From CBDBND01 sp965262665 (GTDB lineage: Bacteria; Pseudomonadota; Alphaproteobacteria; Rhodospirillales; Rhodospirillaceae), in the NCBI GenBank assembly GCA_965262665.1, contig OZ253551.1, positions 770,090 through 834,089 on the forward strand: DNA of 64,000 bases, written 5' to 3'. Positions 54,357 through 63,179 of this stretch are shown in pieces. A model generated the notes under the pieces. It made no database searches. It was not told the origin of the DNA and saw only the letters and a list, made by a program, of their open reading frames with translations. Made by a program: the position numbers and the translations under genes. Each line of letters opens with the position of its first letter. Positions within the stretch are counted from its first letter, which is position 1.

Positions 54357-55112
54357 ATGAAAAGATCTATTTCGTTTTTAAATGCGGTAGTGCTGGCGTT
54401 AGGCATTGCGGGCTTTGTTCCTGCGCAGGCCCAGGATGAAAACACCGGTCCCAACACAAGCATCCTGCGCTGGGCGGAAGGCACCTACAGTTACTTGGGA
54501 GACAATGGTGAGCGGGAACGGGGCATCGAGAAATTCCGCATGAATGTGCATCCCGACGGCACCCGCACGCTGATCATGTGGCACGACTTGTATGCGCGGA
54601 ATCTGCAGTACTCCGTCATCCTTCGCGTTGAAGAAAACTTCCGTCCGCTGCAAGCCTTCGCCAATTTTTGGACCGACAACGGTTACAACGGGTCCACTTT
54701 CATCACTGTCAAAGGCGACATGATGGAAACAGTGACCCATGGGCCAGTGGGACAGGTCACGCAAACCATCGACGTGCCGCACGGTTTGTCCATCGACTCG
54801 CATCCTGTGTCGGGCGACGGCTGGCACATGTGGCATGTGGACTCCTCTGCCGACGGCGTGCAGAAGACCGGCGCGCTCTACGGCATCGAATCCAGCGGTG
54901 ACCTTTCCAAACCACCGCTTGGCGCACTGACCTACATGTCGATGGAAGTGATGGGAGAGGAAACAGTCACCGTTCCAGCCGGAACCTTTGGGACGACAAA
55001 GTATCGCTTGGCCGGGCGCACCCTAGTCTGGGTGACCATGCCCGACCGCATTGTCATTAAGATGAACAACTCTGGCCGGGGTCATGACTACGTGCTCACG
55101 GCTCTTGAGTAA
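54357..55112 (+). CDS. Secreted hypothetical protein
   Basis: 251 residues; signal peptide AVVLALGIAGFVPAQAQ. Mature part: LRWAEGTYSYLGDNGERERG, TRTLIMWHDLYARNLQYSVI, GLSIDSHPVSGDGWHMWHVD and EETVTVPAGTFGTTKYRL. The V-P-A-G-T-F strand resembles beta-rich periplasmic families such as DUF3108, but the family is not certain. Intact, stop TAA, convergent to the sulfatase-modifying-like pseudogene. Confidence 0.7.
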   Translation: MKRSISFLNAVVLALGIAGFVPAQAQDENTGPNTSILRWAEGTYSYLGDNGERERGIEKFRMNVHPDGTRTLIMWHDLYARNLQYSVILRVEENFRPLQAFANFWTDNGYNGSTFITVKGDMMETVTHGPVGQVTQTIDVPHGLSIDSHPVSGDGWHMWHVDSSADGVQKTGALYGIESSGDLSKPPLGALTYMSMEVMGEETVTVPAGTFGTTKYRLAGRTLVWVTMPDRIVIKMNNSGRGHDYVLTALE

Positions 55113-55123
55113 GGTGACAACTC

Positions 55124-56063
55124 CTAAGGCGGATCCCGGGCGACGCGCAGACCCAACTGGCCATACCGGCCGTCGGGATTGAACCGGCCGCGGTTAGCAG
55201 CCCGGCGGCCGCGCTTCTGCACACTCCAGCCGCCGCCGCGGTAGATCCGTTGCTCGCAGGGACTGGACGTATAGGCTGATCCGTCTACGGGTGTGTTTTC
55301 GTAACTGGTCGCGTAGCAGTCCTCCAACCATTCCCAGATATTGCCGTGAACGTCGTGGAGCCCGAAGGGATTGGGTTTGAGCGAACCCACCGGGGCGGTT
55401 TCGGCAAAGCCGTCACGACAATTGACACCGACCTAGGTCATGTCCGGATGGGCATCCATGGACGTCAGGTCGTGGCCGTTTTCGAATGGGCAAAGTCCGT
55501 CCGGATTATTGCCGGAATAGTAGATGGTCTTGGTTCCTCCTCGCGCCGCGTATTCCCATTCGGCTTCGCTCATCAGTCTGTATGATTCTCCAGTCCGATC
55601 TGACAGCCAGGCCACATAGGCTTTGGTGTCATGCCAGGTGATGCAGACCACCGGATGTTCATCGGTTTGAATGAACATGGGGTCGGTCCAGCCGTACCCG
55701 TCCCGCTCTTGCCATTCATGACCAACCCATACCCGGCATTGATCGACGGGCGTATGGTCGGTTGCTTGAACAAATGTGTTGAACTGACCCAGGGTGATTT
55801 CAAACCGGGAAACGGCAAAAGGCAAAAGGCGCCCTAATCGTTACCCCATGACGCGGGCTTTCGTCGGCGTCGCGTTCCGGTTCGGTATCGGGCGATCCCA
55901 TGATGAATTGCCCCGGAATAATGACCACCATCTCCGGGCATTCATCGCAGTCTTGAAATGTTGCGCCGGCGTTTAAATCGGCGCCTAAAACAACGTTGCC
56001 GAGACACAAGGCTGCACCGAAGGCGAGTAAGCCACCGCCGACCGCTCTAATGATCATGGCCAT
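55124..56063 (-). pseudogene. Formylglycine-generating enzyme (SUMF1/FGE) family protein, broken
   Basis: From ATG 56063: signal peptide (GGGLLAFGAALCLGNVVLGA), DECPEMVVIIPGQFIMGSPD TEPERDADESPRHGVTIRAPFA. A 7-bp duplication (GGCAAAA twice near 55815) shifts the frame. The next frame gives VSRFEITLGQFNTFVQATDH, YRLMSEAEWEYAARGGTKTI and LCPFENGHDLTSMDAHPDMT, then an in-frame TAG at 55433, then VGVNCRDGFAETAPVGSLKP, NPFGLHDVHGNIWEWLEDCY and RIYRGGGWSVQKRGRRAANR to 55124. FGE-family exported protein, normally oxidising or hydroxylating targets or binding ligands. Its start overlaps the stop of the upstream gene, so they were coupled. Confidence 0.87.
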
Positions 56064-56385
56064 GCAAAAGTTTTTCCGACAACCCCGTATCATAGGTCAC
56101 ACCTTGAGGTGTGAGACTTGCCTGCGCTGGCGGCATGCCTTCAACCAATCCTTTGCGGGTCAACGCCGCCCAAACTGACGGGTTGTGTAGGCCGGTCGCA
56201 TCCTGGGCCATGACAATGTAGGACCCGACGTGAAAATGATTGCCGTGGGGAGAGGGCAGCATGGGAACGGGCCGGCTCTTACCAGTGTCCGCGCCGTCTT
56301 CTTCGGGCTCACTCAGCGCCTGTAGGATGGTCAGCGTTTTCAGCTGCAGCGCATTGAGTTTGAGCGGATTGCGTTTCGCTGCCAT
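56047..56385 (-). CDS. Conserved-looking hypothetical protein (112 residues)
   Basis: MAAKRNPLKLNALQLKTLTI LQALSEPEEDG, LPSPHGNHFHVGSYIVMAQD and VWAALTRKGLVEGMPPAQAS. No signal peptide; a winged-helix-like pattern (alpha, then AALTRKGLV) is possible but unproven. Its stop overlaps the FGE-like start by a few codons. Confidence 0.65.
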   Translation of the reverse strand: MAAKRNPLKLNALQLKTLTILQALSEPEEDGADTGKSRPVPMLPSPHGNHFHVGSYIVMAQDATGLHNPSVWAALTRKGLVEGMPPAQASLTPQGVTYDTGLSEKLLHGHDH

Positions 56386-56402
56386 GCCTTAAGCCTCGAT
56401 CA

Positions 56403-57845
56403 CTATGCGTCAATCCATGTGTATGGAGACCGCATGCGGACAAACTTGCGTGCGCCCACTTCGTTCAACAGCGTATCCTGCAAGGCGTCGGAAGCGTGAA
56501 CGGCTTCATAATGATCGATAGAGACGTGTTCCCCGTTTTCAACCACCGTTTTGCCGCGGACCATGACGCGGGACACCGCATCTGGCGACGGTCCGTTGCC
56601 ATAAATGAGATTGGGGATCAGGGCCGCAGGTGGCGACAGCTGAGTTTCGCCCCGGCGGTCGATGACCACTATGTCGGCGTCCTTGCCCACTTCAAGAGAC
56701 CCGATACGGTCGTCCATGTTGAGCGCACGGGCGCCGCCGATGGTGGCGAGCTCCAAGGCCAATTCCGCACTGCCAAACAGCATTTCATAACCGGTCCACT
56801 GTTTGTCTTTGTCGCCCATTTGCACCCGGTGTTGATCGCCCATGCGCTGTGCGGTGAGGAACGCACGCAAGGCGGTCCATAGATCGTGGCCATAGGCGAC
56901 CACCGGACCGTCCAGACCGATGCCGCAGATGACGTCGTTGTCCAGATACGTGCGGGCATCGAAAGCCACCAAGCCGAGCACCTGTTCCATATCGGGCACC
57001 AAGGCGATGCGGGCATCCCGTGATTTGATTAGTTCGGCTTCGCCGGGCTTCAAGTTTTGTGCATGGGCGGCGATGACGTTGGGTCCGAGGATGCCTTCGT
57101 GATCCATCCACTCGAAAGATCCGCCTTCCCAACCCCGGCGTTCGGCGAGGTACCGGGTGTCGAGCACGGACGGGGCATGGACATCGAACTGGCGATCATT
57201 GTCGACGGTCCACTGCCAAATCTCTTTAAACTCATCTGGCGTGCAATAGGTGATGCCGATGGATGATGCAGTGACGGAGGTAAAATCGTTCTCCCATTCG
57301 GCCTTAACCCGTTCCGTCTCAGTCAGACCGGTATCCAGGTCTTCCCGGAAGCCGTCGGGTGCATTGTCGGGATCACTCAAAATTAGACGCGCCATGCGGC
57401 AACGCATGCCCGCGTCCCGCACGGCTTTGAGAACACCATCGATCGATCTCTTGTGCACGTGAGTGAAGTGATCGTCGGCCGTGGTGGTCACGCCACGCCG
57501 CACGAGATCGAGGATTGGCGGCATGGCCGAGATGTAAGACCGCTCTTCATCGCAGGCGCCGGTCATAGGGCAGTAGAAGCCGAACAGGCGTTCCTCGAAG
57601 GTGGTGCCTTCCGCCATGCCGCGAATACAGCCTTGCACCAGATGGGCATGGACGTTGATCAGTCCGGGCAAAACGAGAAAGCCGTCTCCACCAATCTCAT
57701 CATCCGATTTGAAGTCACATTCCTTACCGGACCCGACGCCAATGATAACGCCATCCTTAATGGCGACGTATCCGTCAAGCAGCGCGCAGCGCTCCGGGTC
57801 CATGGTGACGACGATGCCGCGCAGAAGGGTGTCACAATCTTGCAT
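56403..57845 (-). CDS. Amidohydrolase family protein (TrzN/AtzA-like)
   Basis: 480 residues. GFLVLPGLINVHAHLVQGCI RGMAE gives the H-x-H metal motif; VRRGVTTTADDHFTHVHKRS, GILGPNVIAAHAQNLKPGEA (His ligand region), CGIGLDGPVVAYGHDLWTAL (Asp region) and DDRIGSLEVGKDADIVVIDR follow, the full plan of the metal-dependent hydrolases that include triazine hydrolases and cytosine/guanine deaminases. The usual H-x-x-E is VHAPS here, so the acid differs. It probably deaminates or dechlorinates a heterocycle; substrate not predictable. Intact, divergent from the SnoaL-like gene. Confidence 0.88.
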   Translation of the reverse strand: MQDCDTLLRGIVVTMDPERCALLDGYVAIKDGVIIGVGSGKECDFKSDDEIGGDGFLVLPGLINVHAHLVQGCIRGMAEGTTFEERLFGFYCPMTGACDEERSYISAMPPILDLVRRGVTTTADDHFTHVHKRSIDGVLKAVRDAGMRCRMARLILSDPDNAPDGFREDLDTGLTETERVKAEWENDFTSVTASSIGITYCTPDEFKEIWQWTVDNDRQFDVHAPSVLDTRYLAERRGWEGGSFEWMDHEGILGPNVIAAHAQNLKPGEAELIKSRDARIALVPDMEQVLGLVAFDARTYLDNDVICGIGLDGPVVAYGHDLWTALRAFLTAQRMGDQHRVQMGDKDKQWTGYEMLFGSAELALELATIGGARALNMDDRIGSLEVGKDADIVVIDRRGETQLSPPAALIPNLIYGNGPSPDAVSRVMVRGKTVVENGEHVSIDHYEAVHASDALQDTLLNEVGARKFVRMRSPYTWIDA

Positions 57846-57948
57846 GGCGTGGCTTTGTCCCTGATGTGTTCATCTTTATGGTGGTGCGGTCTCTACCATG
57901 CCCTTGTTACCGGGAGCGTCGCCACAAAAAAGTTTAGGGGATAGACCC

Positions 57949-58410
57949 ATGACCGACCTCAACACGGACATCAGTTCCGCCTTTCACACCTTGTGCAGTT
58001 ATTGGAATGCGCTCAACCAACCGCAAATTCCCGATTTGTGGGACCGGGAGGAAGACGCTCCCTATTGTCTGCCGCAGGAAATAGCCCAGCCGATCATCGG
58101 TTGGGATGCGCTAAACACCTATTACAGAAACGCCAAAGAGCGGTTGGTCAGATGTTCCATGCGAACGTGGGACGTCCATGCGAAATCTGTTTCAGAGGAT
58201 CTGGCTGTGGCGCTTTATCAAATGCATTAGAATGGCGAGATTAAAGGGTTCAACCATTTGTTCGGTATTGATAGCAGGGTCACCGCGTTGTTCAGGAGAC
58301 GCCAGGACCGATGGCTCATATGCCACTATGTGGAAGCGCCGGCAGCGCCTATGCTGCACTTGTAGAAATATTACGCGATGTCGGTGTATGCCGACTTTGC
58401 GAACGCTTAA
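57949..58410 (+). pseudogene. SnoaL/NTF2-like protein with two in-frame TAG codons
   Basis: ATG 57949, GGGGAT ribosome site. MTDLNTDISSAFHTLCSYWN, IPDLWDREEDAPYCLPQEIA and GWDALNTYYRNAKERLVRCS give the NTF2-like start. TAG at 58228 follows VALYQMH, then NGEIKGFNHLFGIDSRVTAL and DRWLICHYVEAPAAPMLHL, TAG at 58363, then KYYAMSVYADFANA and TAA. The frame is coherent throughout, 153 codons, the expected size. Trp (TGG) and Gln (CAG) are likely originals. The MFS transporter gene follows 21 bases later. Confidence 0.83.
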
Positions 58411-59286
58411 TGCAATTTTTTAGGACAGTTCGTGGCCTCTCCGCAGTCTCAACCTCAACAAACGCTCTCTACAAGTCTGTGCCTGGGCTGGGGTCTGGGC
58501 AGTTTGTCCATGTCCGCCATGTTCAACGCCATGAGCCTGCTCTTGCTCGCGTTCATGGTTGAACACATTGGCATCGCGGCGGCCACCGCCGGATTGCTGA
58601 TCCTGGTGTCCAAGATTTACGACGCGGTAACCGATCCACTGATGGGGGTTTTGACCGACCGCACCAAAAGCCGTTGGGGCCGACGCCGACCTTATCTTCT
58701 GCTCGGCGGGTTCTTGGCCGGCGGATCGTTCATCATGGTGTTCACCGTCCCGGCTTTTGACAGCCAAGCCGCACTGCTCATCTATGTTGTTGTCGCCCTC
58801 CTCCTCAACGCTACGGCTTACACGGTCTTCAACGTGCCCTATTTCGCCATGCCGGCTGAGATGACGGAGAGTTACCATGAACGTACCCGATTGATGTCCT
58901 GCCGCGTGGGTGCCGTAGCTGGAGGCCAGGTGTTGTCGTCGGTACTGGGACCGGTGATCATTGCTTACTTCGGTGGTGGACTGTTTGGACATTCGGTGAT
59001 GTCCATTGTCGTCGGCGTCGCCATCATCGCCGTGTGTACCGTCTGTTTCTGGTCGACGCAAACTGCCGCGTTTACGACGCAAGTCACCGAGACTCCCCAC
59101 ACCTTAAGCGACCAGCTCCGCTTGGCCGTCGAGAACAAGCCGTTTTTCATTTTGCTGATGGTGAAATTTAGGGAATTATATCGAATAGTGCCGATGGCTA
59201 ACTGTTTAAACGCCATTAAGTGGACACTTTTCTGTTGTCAGATACCTTATGTTGGACCATCCTACGCACTAGCGGAAGGGGACGCC

Positions 59287-59457
59287 ATGACCAGCAATGC
59301 TAAGTCAGTCAATGACCCAGCAGCCCACCAGCCAACCAAGGCAGAATTAGAAGAGGACGTGTGCATTGATGCCACGCCAGAGGCGTTGGCTTGGGCTGTC
59401 ACGCGTGGCGGTGCTGATCGCCGTCCACTCACGAGGCAGGCACCAGAAAAAGATTAA
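59287..59457 (+). CDS. Small acidic passenger protein of IS1595 transposon 2
   Basis: 56 residues, AGGGGACGCC before ATG. MTSNAKSVNDPAAHQPTKAE, LEEDVCIDATPEALAWAVTR GGADRR. P-T-K-A-E-L-E-E-D is a motif seen in small conserved ORFs next to IS elements, but no function is known. First gene of the cargo, 50 bases ahead of the protease start. Confidence 0.7.
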   Translation: MTSNAKSVNDPAAHQPTKAELEEDVCIDATPEALAWAVTRGGADRRPLTRQAPEKD

Positions 59458-59558
59458 AGTTTTCTCCTTGTACTCTTTATCTACATATCGAGCACACGTG
59501 GGTAGGCATGCCTAGTGCAATCGACAAACTGCGAGAATTCTCTAACAAATATGCTTTA

Positions 59559-60465
59559 GAGGCCGTTTCGAAAGGGGTTGAGTGGCCGGTGTCGATGTGA
59601 TTCCAGGAAGGTTGCTGAAACCGATCTGGAGCCGCCATGTGGACGCCGACCACCCGAGAGCAGCATAGCCGCAAGGCGCTGCGTTATCAGACTGATTTGA
59701 CCGATGCGGAGTGGGTTGTGATCGAGCCTCATTTGCCTCCGGCTCATGGCACGGGACGGCCCCGGTCATGGCCGATGCGAGAGATCGTCAACGGCATTTT
59801 CTACGTGATGCGGGCTGGCTGCCCTTGGCGCTTGCTGCCAAGCGATTTACCACCGTGGGGCACGATCTATCGCTGGTTCGCTAAGTTCCGCGACGACGGC
59901 CTCCTTGAGAAGATCAACCACTTTCTGGTCATGGCCGATCGCGAGCGGGTCGGACGCGAGGCCAGCCCGAGCGGCGCGATTATCGACAGCCAGAGCGTCA
60001 AGACGACCGAGGCTGGTGGCCCCCGCGGCTACGATGCGGGCAAGAAGATCAAGGGGCGCAAGCGCCACGCGCTGGTCGACACCGACGGGCGCGGCCTCGT
60101 GCTCGAGGCGCATCCGGCGAGTATCCAGGACCGCGATGGTGGCGGGCCGCTGCTGTGCGCCTCACGCGGCTCGTTTCCGTTCATCGAGAAGGTCTTTGCC
60201 GACAGCGGCTACGCCGGCGAGAAGGTCGCCACGGCCACCATGATCGCCGTCGAGATCGTGCGCAAAAGCCCCGATCAGGTCGGCTTCGCCGTCCAACCGC
60301 GCCGCTGGGTCGTGGAGCGCTTCTTCGCCTGGATCAACCGCAACCGGCGACTGGCAAAGGACTTCGAGGCCACCATCGCCTCGGCCCGCGCCTTCCTCTA
60401 CGCCGCCTCCGTCATGCTCCTCGTCCGCAGATTGGCCCGAGCCGCATGACTTTCGAAACCGACTC
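59559..60465 (+). mobile_element. IS5-family element, copy B (907 bp)
   Basis: GAGGCCGTTTCGAAAG at the left, GAGTCGGTTTCGAAAG on the other strand at the right, TTA duplicated at 59556-59558 and 60466-60468. A TNA-type duplication fits the IS1031 branch of IS5. Confidence 0.95.
59637..60449 (+). CDS. IS5-family transposase, intact
   Basis: 270 residues: MWTPTTREQHSRKALRYQTD, DUF4096-type N-domain (GTGRPRSWPMREIVNGIFYV), SPSGAIIDSQSVKTTEAGG (first Asp), GRKRHALVDTDGRGLVLE, FADSGYAGEKVATATMIAVE (second Asp) and RRWVVERFFAWINRNRRLAK (Glu). One continuous frame, unlike copy A. A probable source of transposition in this genome. Confidence 0.95.
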   Translation: MWTPTTREQHSRKALRYQTDLTDAEWVVIEPHLPPAHGTGRPRSWPMREIVNGIFYVMRAGCPWRLLPSDLPPWGTIYRWFAKFRDDGLLEKINHFLVMADRERVGREASPSGAIIDSQSVKTTEAGGPRGYDAGKKIKGRKRHALVDTDGRGLVLEAHPASIQDRDGGGPLLCASRGSFPFIEKVFADSGYAGEKVATATMIAVEIVRKSPDQVGFAVQPRRWVVERFFAWINRNRRLAKDFEATIASARAFLYAASVMLLVRRLARAA

Positions 60466-61491
60466 TTAGAGAATAATACCGATATTGCAGTATATTTCGG
60501 TGACATGACACGTCCGGCGGACGAGTGGTTAATTGATGCCTGTCGTAAACGCCGCCTACGCCAAAATATAATGCTTATACTAGCTACCAGAGGTGGCGAT
60601 GCGAGCGTTGCATACCGTATTGGCCGCGCGTTCCAGAAAATATATAAAATCACCGAGCGCAAGCAAGGCGATAATGATGGCCCAGAGTTCATCATATTTA
60701 TACCGACCCTTTGCAAAAGTGCGGGAACCATCTTAGCTACGGCGGCAACTAAGATTGTGATGTCTGACTTTGCTGAGTTAGGACCAATTGAGGTGCAGCT
60801 TAGGAATCCAGCAGAAGTTGGAGAAAGAACATCTAGTTTAGCTCCAGTCCAGGCTCTTGATAGTTTGAAACGGCAATCAAAATCCCTGTTTGAGGAGCAT
60901 TTTAAACAACTAAGATTTAATGAAGCGCTCTCATTTTCCACAAAAATGGCAGCCGAAATCGCTTCAAAATTGACGGTAGGCCTGCTTAGCCCAATATACA
61001 GCCAAGTTGACCCTATACGCTTAGCCGAAGTTGAGCGATCACTAAAGATTTCTGGTGATTACTCAGAACGCTTAGCAGGTTTGCAGAACGCATCGAACCT
61101 CAAGGAAGGTGCTGCGGAAAGATTGCTCGGTGGTTACCCGAGTCACGGATTTGTCATCGACGCACAAGAAGCGAAGGAGCTATTTAATCGAGTGGATGAG
61201 CCAAACGCTGAATTGTTGCAATTATTGACAAATGAATATCGCTGGATCACTAAGATATTTCTTGAATCTGACAGCAGCCCTTATGCACACTTTTTGTCAG
61301 ATGAACCAGATGAACCAGATGAACCAGGGGCACAAAAGGAGCAAAACGATGGAGGACATACTAGAGAGAGTGCAGAAGGAAAGGGAAAAGCAAAGTCAAA
61401 AGTACGAAAGAATGGTGACGCCAAAGAAAGTGGATCTGGAGCGCCCAGCAATCAGGAATAAGCCGAATGATAGCAGGACTGATCCCGTTAT

Positions 61492-62442
61492 CTACGCGCC
61501 AGAAACTAATCTCCGGTAGTGAAGTCGTTTCCCGCACATATTCCTAGCAATTGAACTCATCATAGCAATGGTGTCTTTGTCTCGGTCATTGTGACGGCCC
61601 GAGAATTCGGTGATATACCTGTCCATATGCTTGACGCTGAAGTGATGGAACGTACCATGATAGCCCCGCTTCAGCATGGCCCAAAAGCTCTCAATTCCGT
61701 TGGTGTGAGCCATATCGCGGACGTATTCGCCAACGCTATGTTTGACGGACTCATGGGTGCGATCCTTCATGCCTTTGTAGGCTGCCGCGTCGTCTGTGTA
61801 GACGGTTGAGCCTTCTTCCGTGTGATCTGCCACAAAGCCTTGTAGGGTTTTGGCGGTGGTATCTTCAACCACAGCAGCCTTGACCTTATTTGTGGCACGG
61901 TCCTTAGCGCCTGCCACAGCGATTTTGCCCGCTGTTCCACGGCCAGAGCGTAGCCTTTTGTTTGAATGTTTATTCTTTTCCAGACCACCAACATAGGTTT
62001 CGTCGATCTCCACAGGGCCGATGAACTGAGGGCCGTTTTCTTTCCATGCTTCTCTAACACGATGCGCTAAAAACCAAGCAGAACGTTGGGTAATTTTGAG
62101 GTCACGATGTAGCTTCATGCTTGAAACACCCTTCAGATTAGTAGTGACCTGGTAGAGTGCAATCACCCAAACCTGGAAACCTAGATTTGATGCTTCCATA
62201 GGCGTTTTGGTGCGGACGCTAAACCGTTTAGCACATTCCTTTTCACGACAACGGTAGGGCATAGTTTTGTGCTTGGCCCTAGACTGTACGTTTGTTGATC
62301 CGCAATAGGGGCAGTTAGGCCCTTCCGGCCAGCGTTGTTCCGCAAACCATTTTTCAGCCGTCACATCGTCAGGGAATATACGGAAGAGTTCCTGTAGTGA
62401 AATTCCCTTGCGGTGCGATTTTCCTGGTGCTTTTTTTGCCAT
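61492..62442 (-). CDS. IS1595-family transposase (transposon 2)
   Basis: 316 residues. Zinc ribbon NCPYCGSTNVQSRAKHKTMP YRCREKEC, then GPVEIDETYVGGLEKNKHSN, STVYTDDAAAYKGMKDRTHE and MAHTNGIESFWAMLKRGYHG, the ISXO2-like DDE layout. Intact. It is convergent to the protease gene with 30 bases between stops. An inverted repeat of the transposon tip lies 25 bases upstream of its start. Confidence 0.93.
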   Translation of the reverse strand: MAKKAPGKSHRKGISLQELFRIFPDDVTAEKWFAEQRWPEGPNCPYCGSTNVQSRAKHKTMPYRCREKECAKRFSVRTKTPMEASNLGFQVWVIALYQVTTNLKGVSSMKLHRDLKITQRSAWFLAHRVREAWKENGPQFIGPVEIDETYVGGLEKNKHSNKRLRSGRGTAGKIAVAGAKDRATNKVKAAVVEDTTAKTLQGFVADHTEEGSTVYTDDAAAYKGMKDRTHESVKHSVGEYVRDMAHTNGIESFWAMLKRGYHGTFHHFSVKHMDRYITEFSGRHNDRDKDTIAMMSSIARNMCGKRLHYRRLVSGA

Positions 62443-62466
62443 ATGCCTGTCTCCCTATCTTTATAA

Positions 62467-62510
62467 AATAGTGCCGAAATTCAGACAGGTCAAGATATTT
62501 CGGCACTATT
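62467..62510. promoter_or_regulatory. 14-bp inverted repeat upstream of the IS1595 transposase (transposon 2)
   Basis: AATAGTGCCGAAAT (62467-62480) and ATTTCGGCACTATT (62497-62510), perfect, 16-base spacer. The second arm is part of the terminal repeat, so the first arm is an internal copy of the tip in inverse. It overlaps the place where the transposase promoter must lie. Confidence 0.6.
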
Positions 62511-63179
62511 CGATATAATTCCCGAAATTTACCCAACTGTTCGGCTTTTCCATCTTTATCGCTGCCTTGCCTCTGTTGTTCACCCGTATTCTTGAGGTGT
62601 CCTATACCTACCTCGGTACCTATTACCTGTTTCAGGCGGGTTTGGTTTTGGCAGCTCAACCGGTGTGGGTGTCGCTCAGCCGGAAGTATGGCAAGACATC
62701 CTGCTATTATTTTGCAGCGACGGTGTTTGCATTAGCGACGATGTCATGGATTGTCGCTTCGTCGACGGATCCCGATTGGTACATCTATGCGCGCGCGTCG
62801 ATAACCGGGATCGGTGCTGGTGGATTGATGCTGATCGGCCAATCCCTTTTGCCAGATACCATTGAATACGACTTCCGGCGCACCGGATTGCGCCGCGAAG
62901 GAATCTTTGCCGGAGTCTACACCACTGTCGAGAAGGTCTCGTTTGCCTTTGGACCCGCGGTGCTCGGTTTGTTGATGGAAGCATTCGGCTGGGTGGAAGC
63001 CCAAGGCGGACAGCAGGCGGAACAGACGGAGCAAGCCTTGCAAGCGATTGACATTGCCATGATCGTGCCAACTCTGACCCTCATCATCAGCTGCCTGTTC
63101 CTGTCGCGCTATTCCTTAAGCGAAACCATGTTGGCGCAAACGAATGCGGTCACGCAAACAGCAGATCAATAAAGACCAA

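Larger units (their letters stand above)
59508..61461 (+). pseudogene. SDH/ClpP-fold serine protease (transposon cargo), split by IS5
   Basis: The first 17 codons (ATG 59508: MPSAIDKLREFSNKYAL) end at TTA, then the IS5 at 59559-60465. The gene resumes at 60469 as ENNTDIAVYFGDMTRPADEW to TAA at 61461. Excision with one TTA restores 347 codons in frame. Domain: NIMLILATRGGDASVAYRIG, then FIIFIPTLCKSAGTILATAA (Ser nucleophile in K-S-A-G) and SDFAELGPIEVQL, the ClpP/crotonase-like SDH_protease pattern (PF01972). The C-terminal 60 residues are charged and repetitive (DEPDEPDEP). As it stands a truncated chain could start at ATG 60505 without its first strands. Confidence 0.87.
59171..62523. mobile_element. 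IS1595-family transposon 2 with protease cargo (3353 bp)
   Basis: Perfect inverted ends of at least 23 bp (GGGAATTATATCGAATAG then TGCCG) and an exact 8-bp duplication GAAATTTA at 59163-59170 and 62524-62531. Contents: a 56-codon gene (+), an SDH-type protease gene (+) broken by an IS5, and the transposase (-). Without the IS5 it would be 2443 bp. Confidence 0.95.
58432..63172 (+). pseudogene. GPH-type MFS transporter split by an IS1595-family transposon
   Basis: First part 58432-59170 from GTG: LGWGLGSLSMSAMFNAMSLL, LVSKIYDAVTDPLMGVLTDR TKSRWGRRRPYLLLGG (the GPH/MelB signature), six to seven membrane helices. Second part 62524-63172: LFGFSIFIAALPLLFTRILE, YTYLGTYYLFQAGLVLAAQP and further helices to TAA. 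Removing 59171-62523 and one 8-bp duplication joins LLMVKF to TQLFGFSIF in frame, so the gene was intact before the insertion. Cation-coupled sugar or related solute symporter family. Confidence 0.92.
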
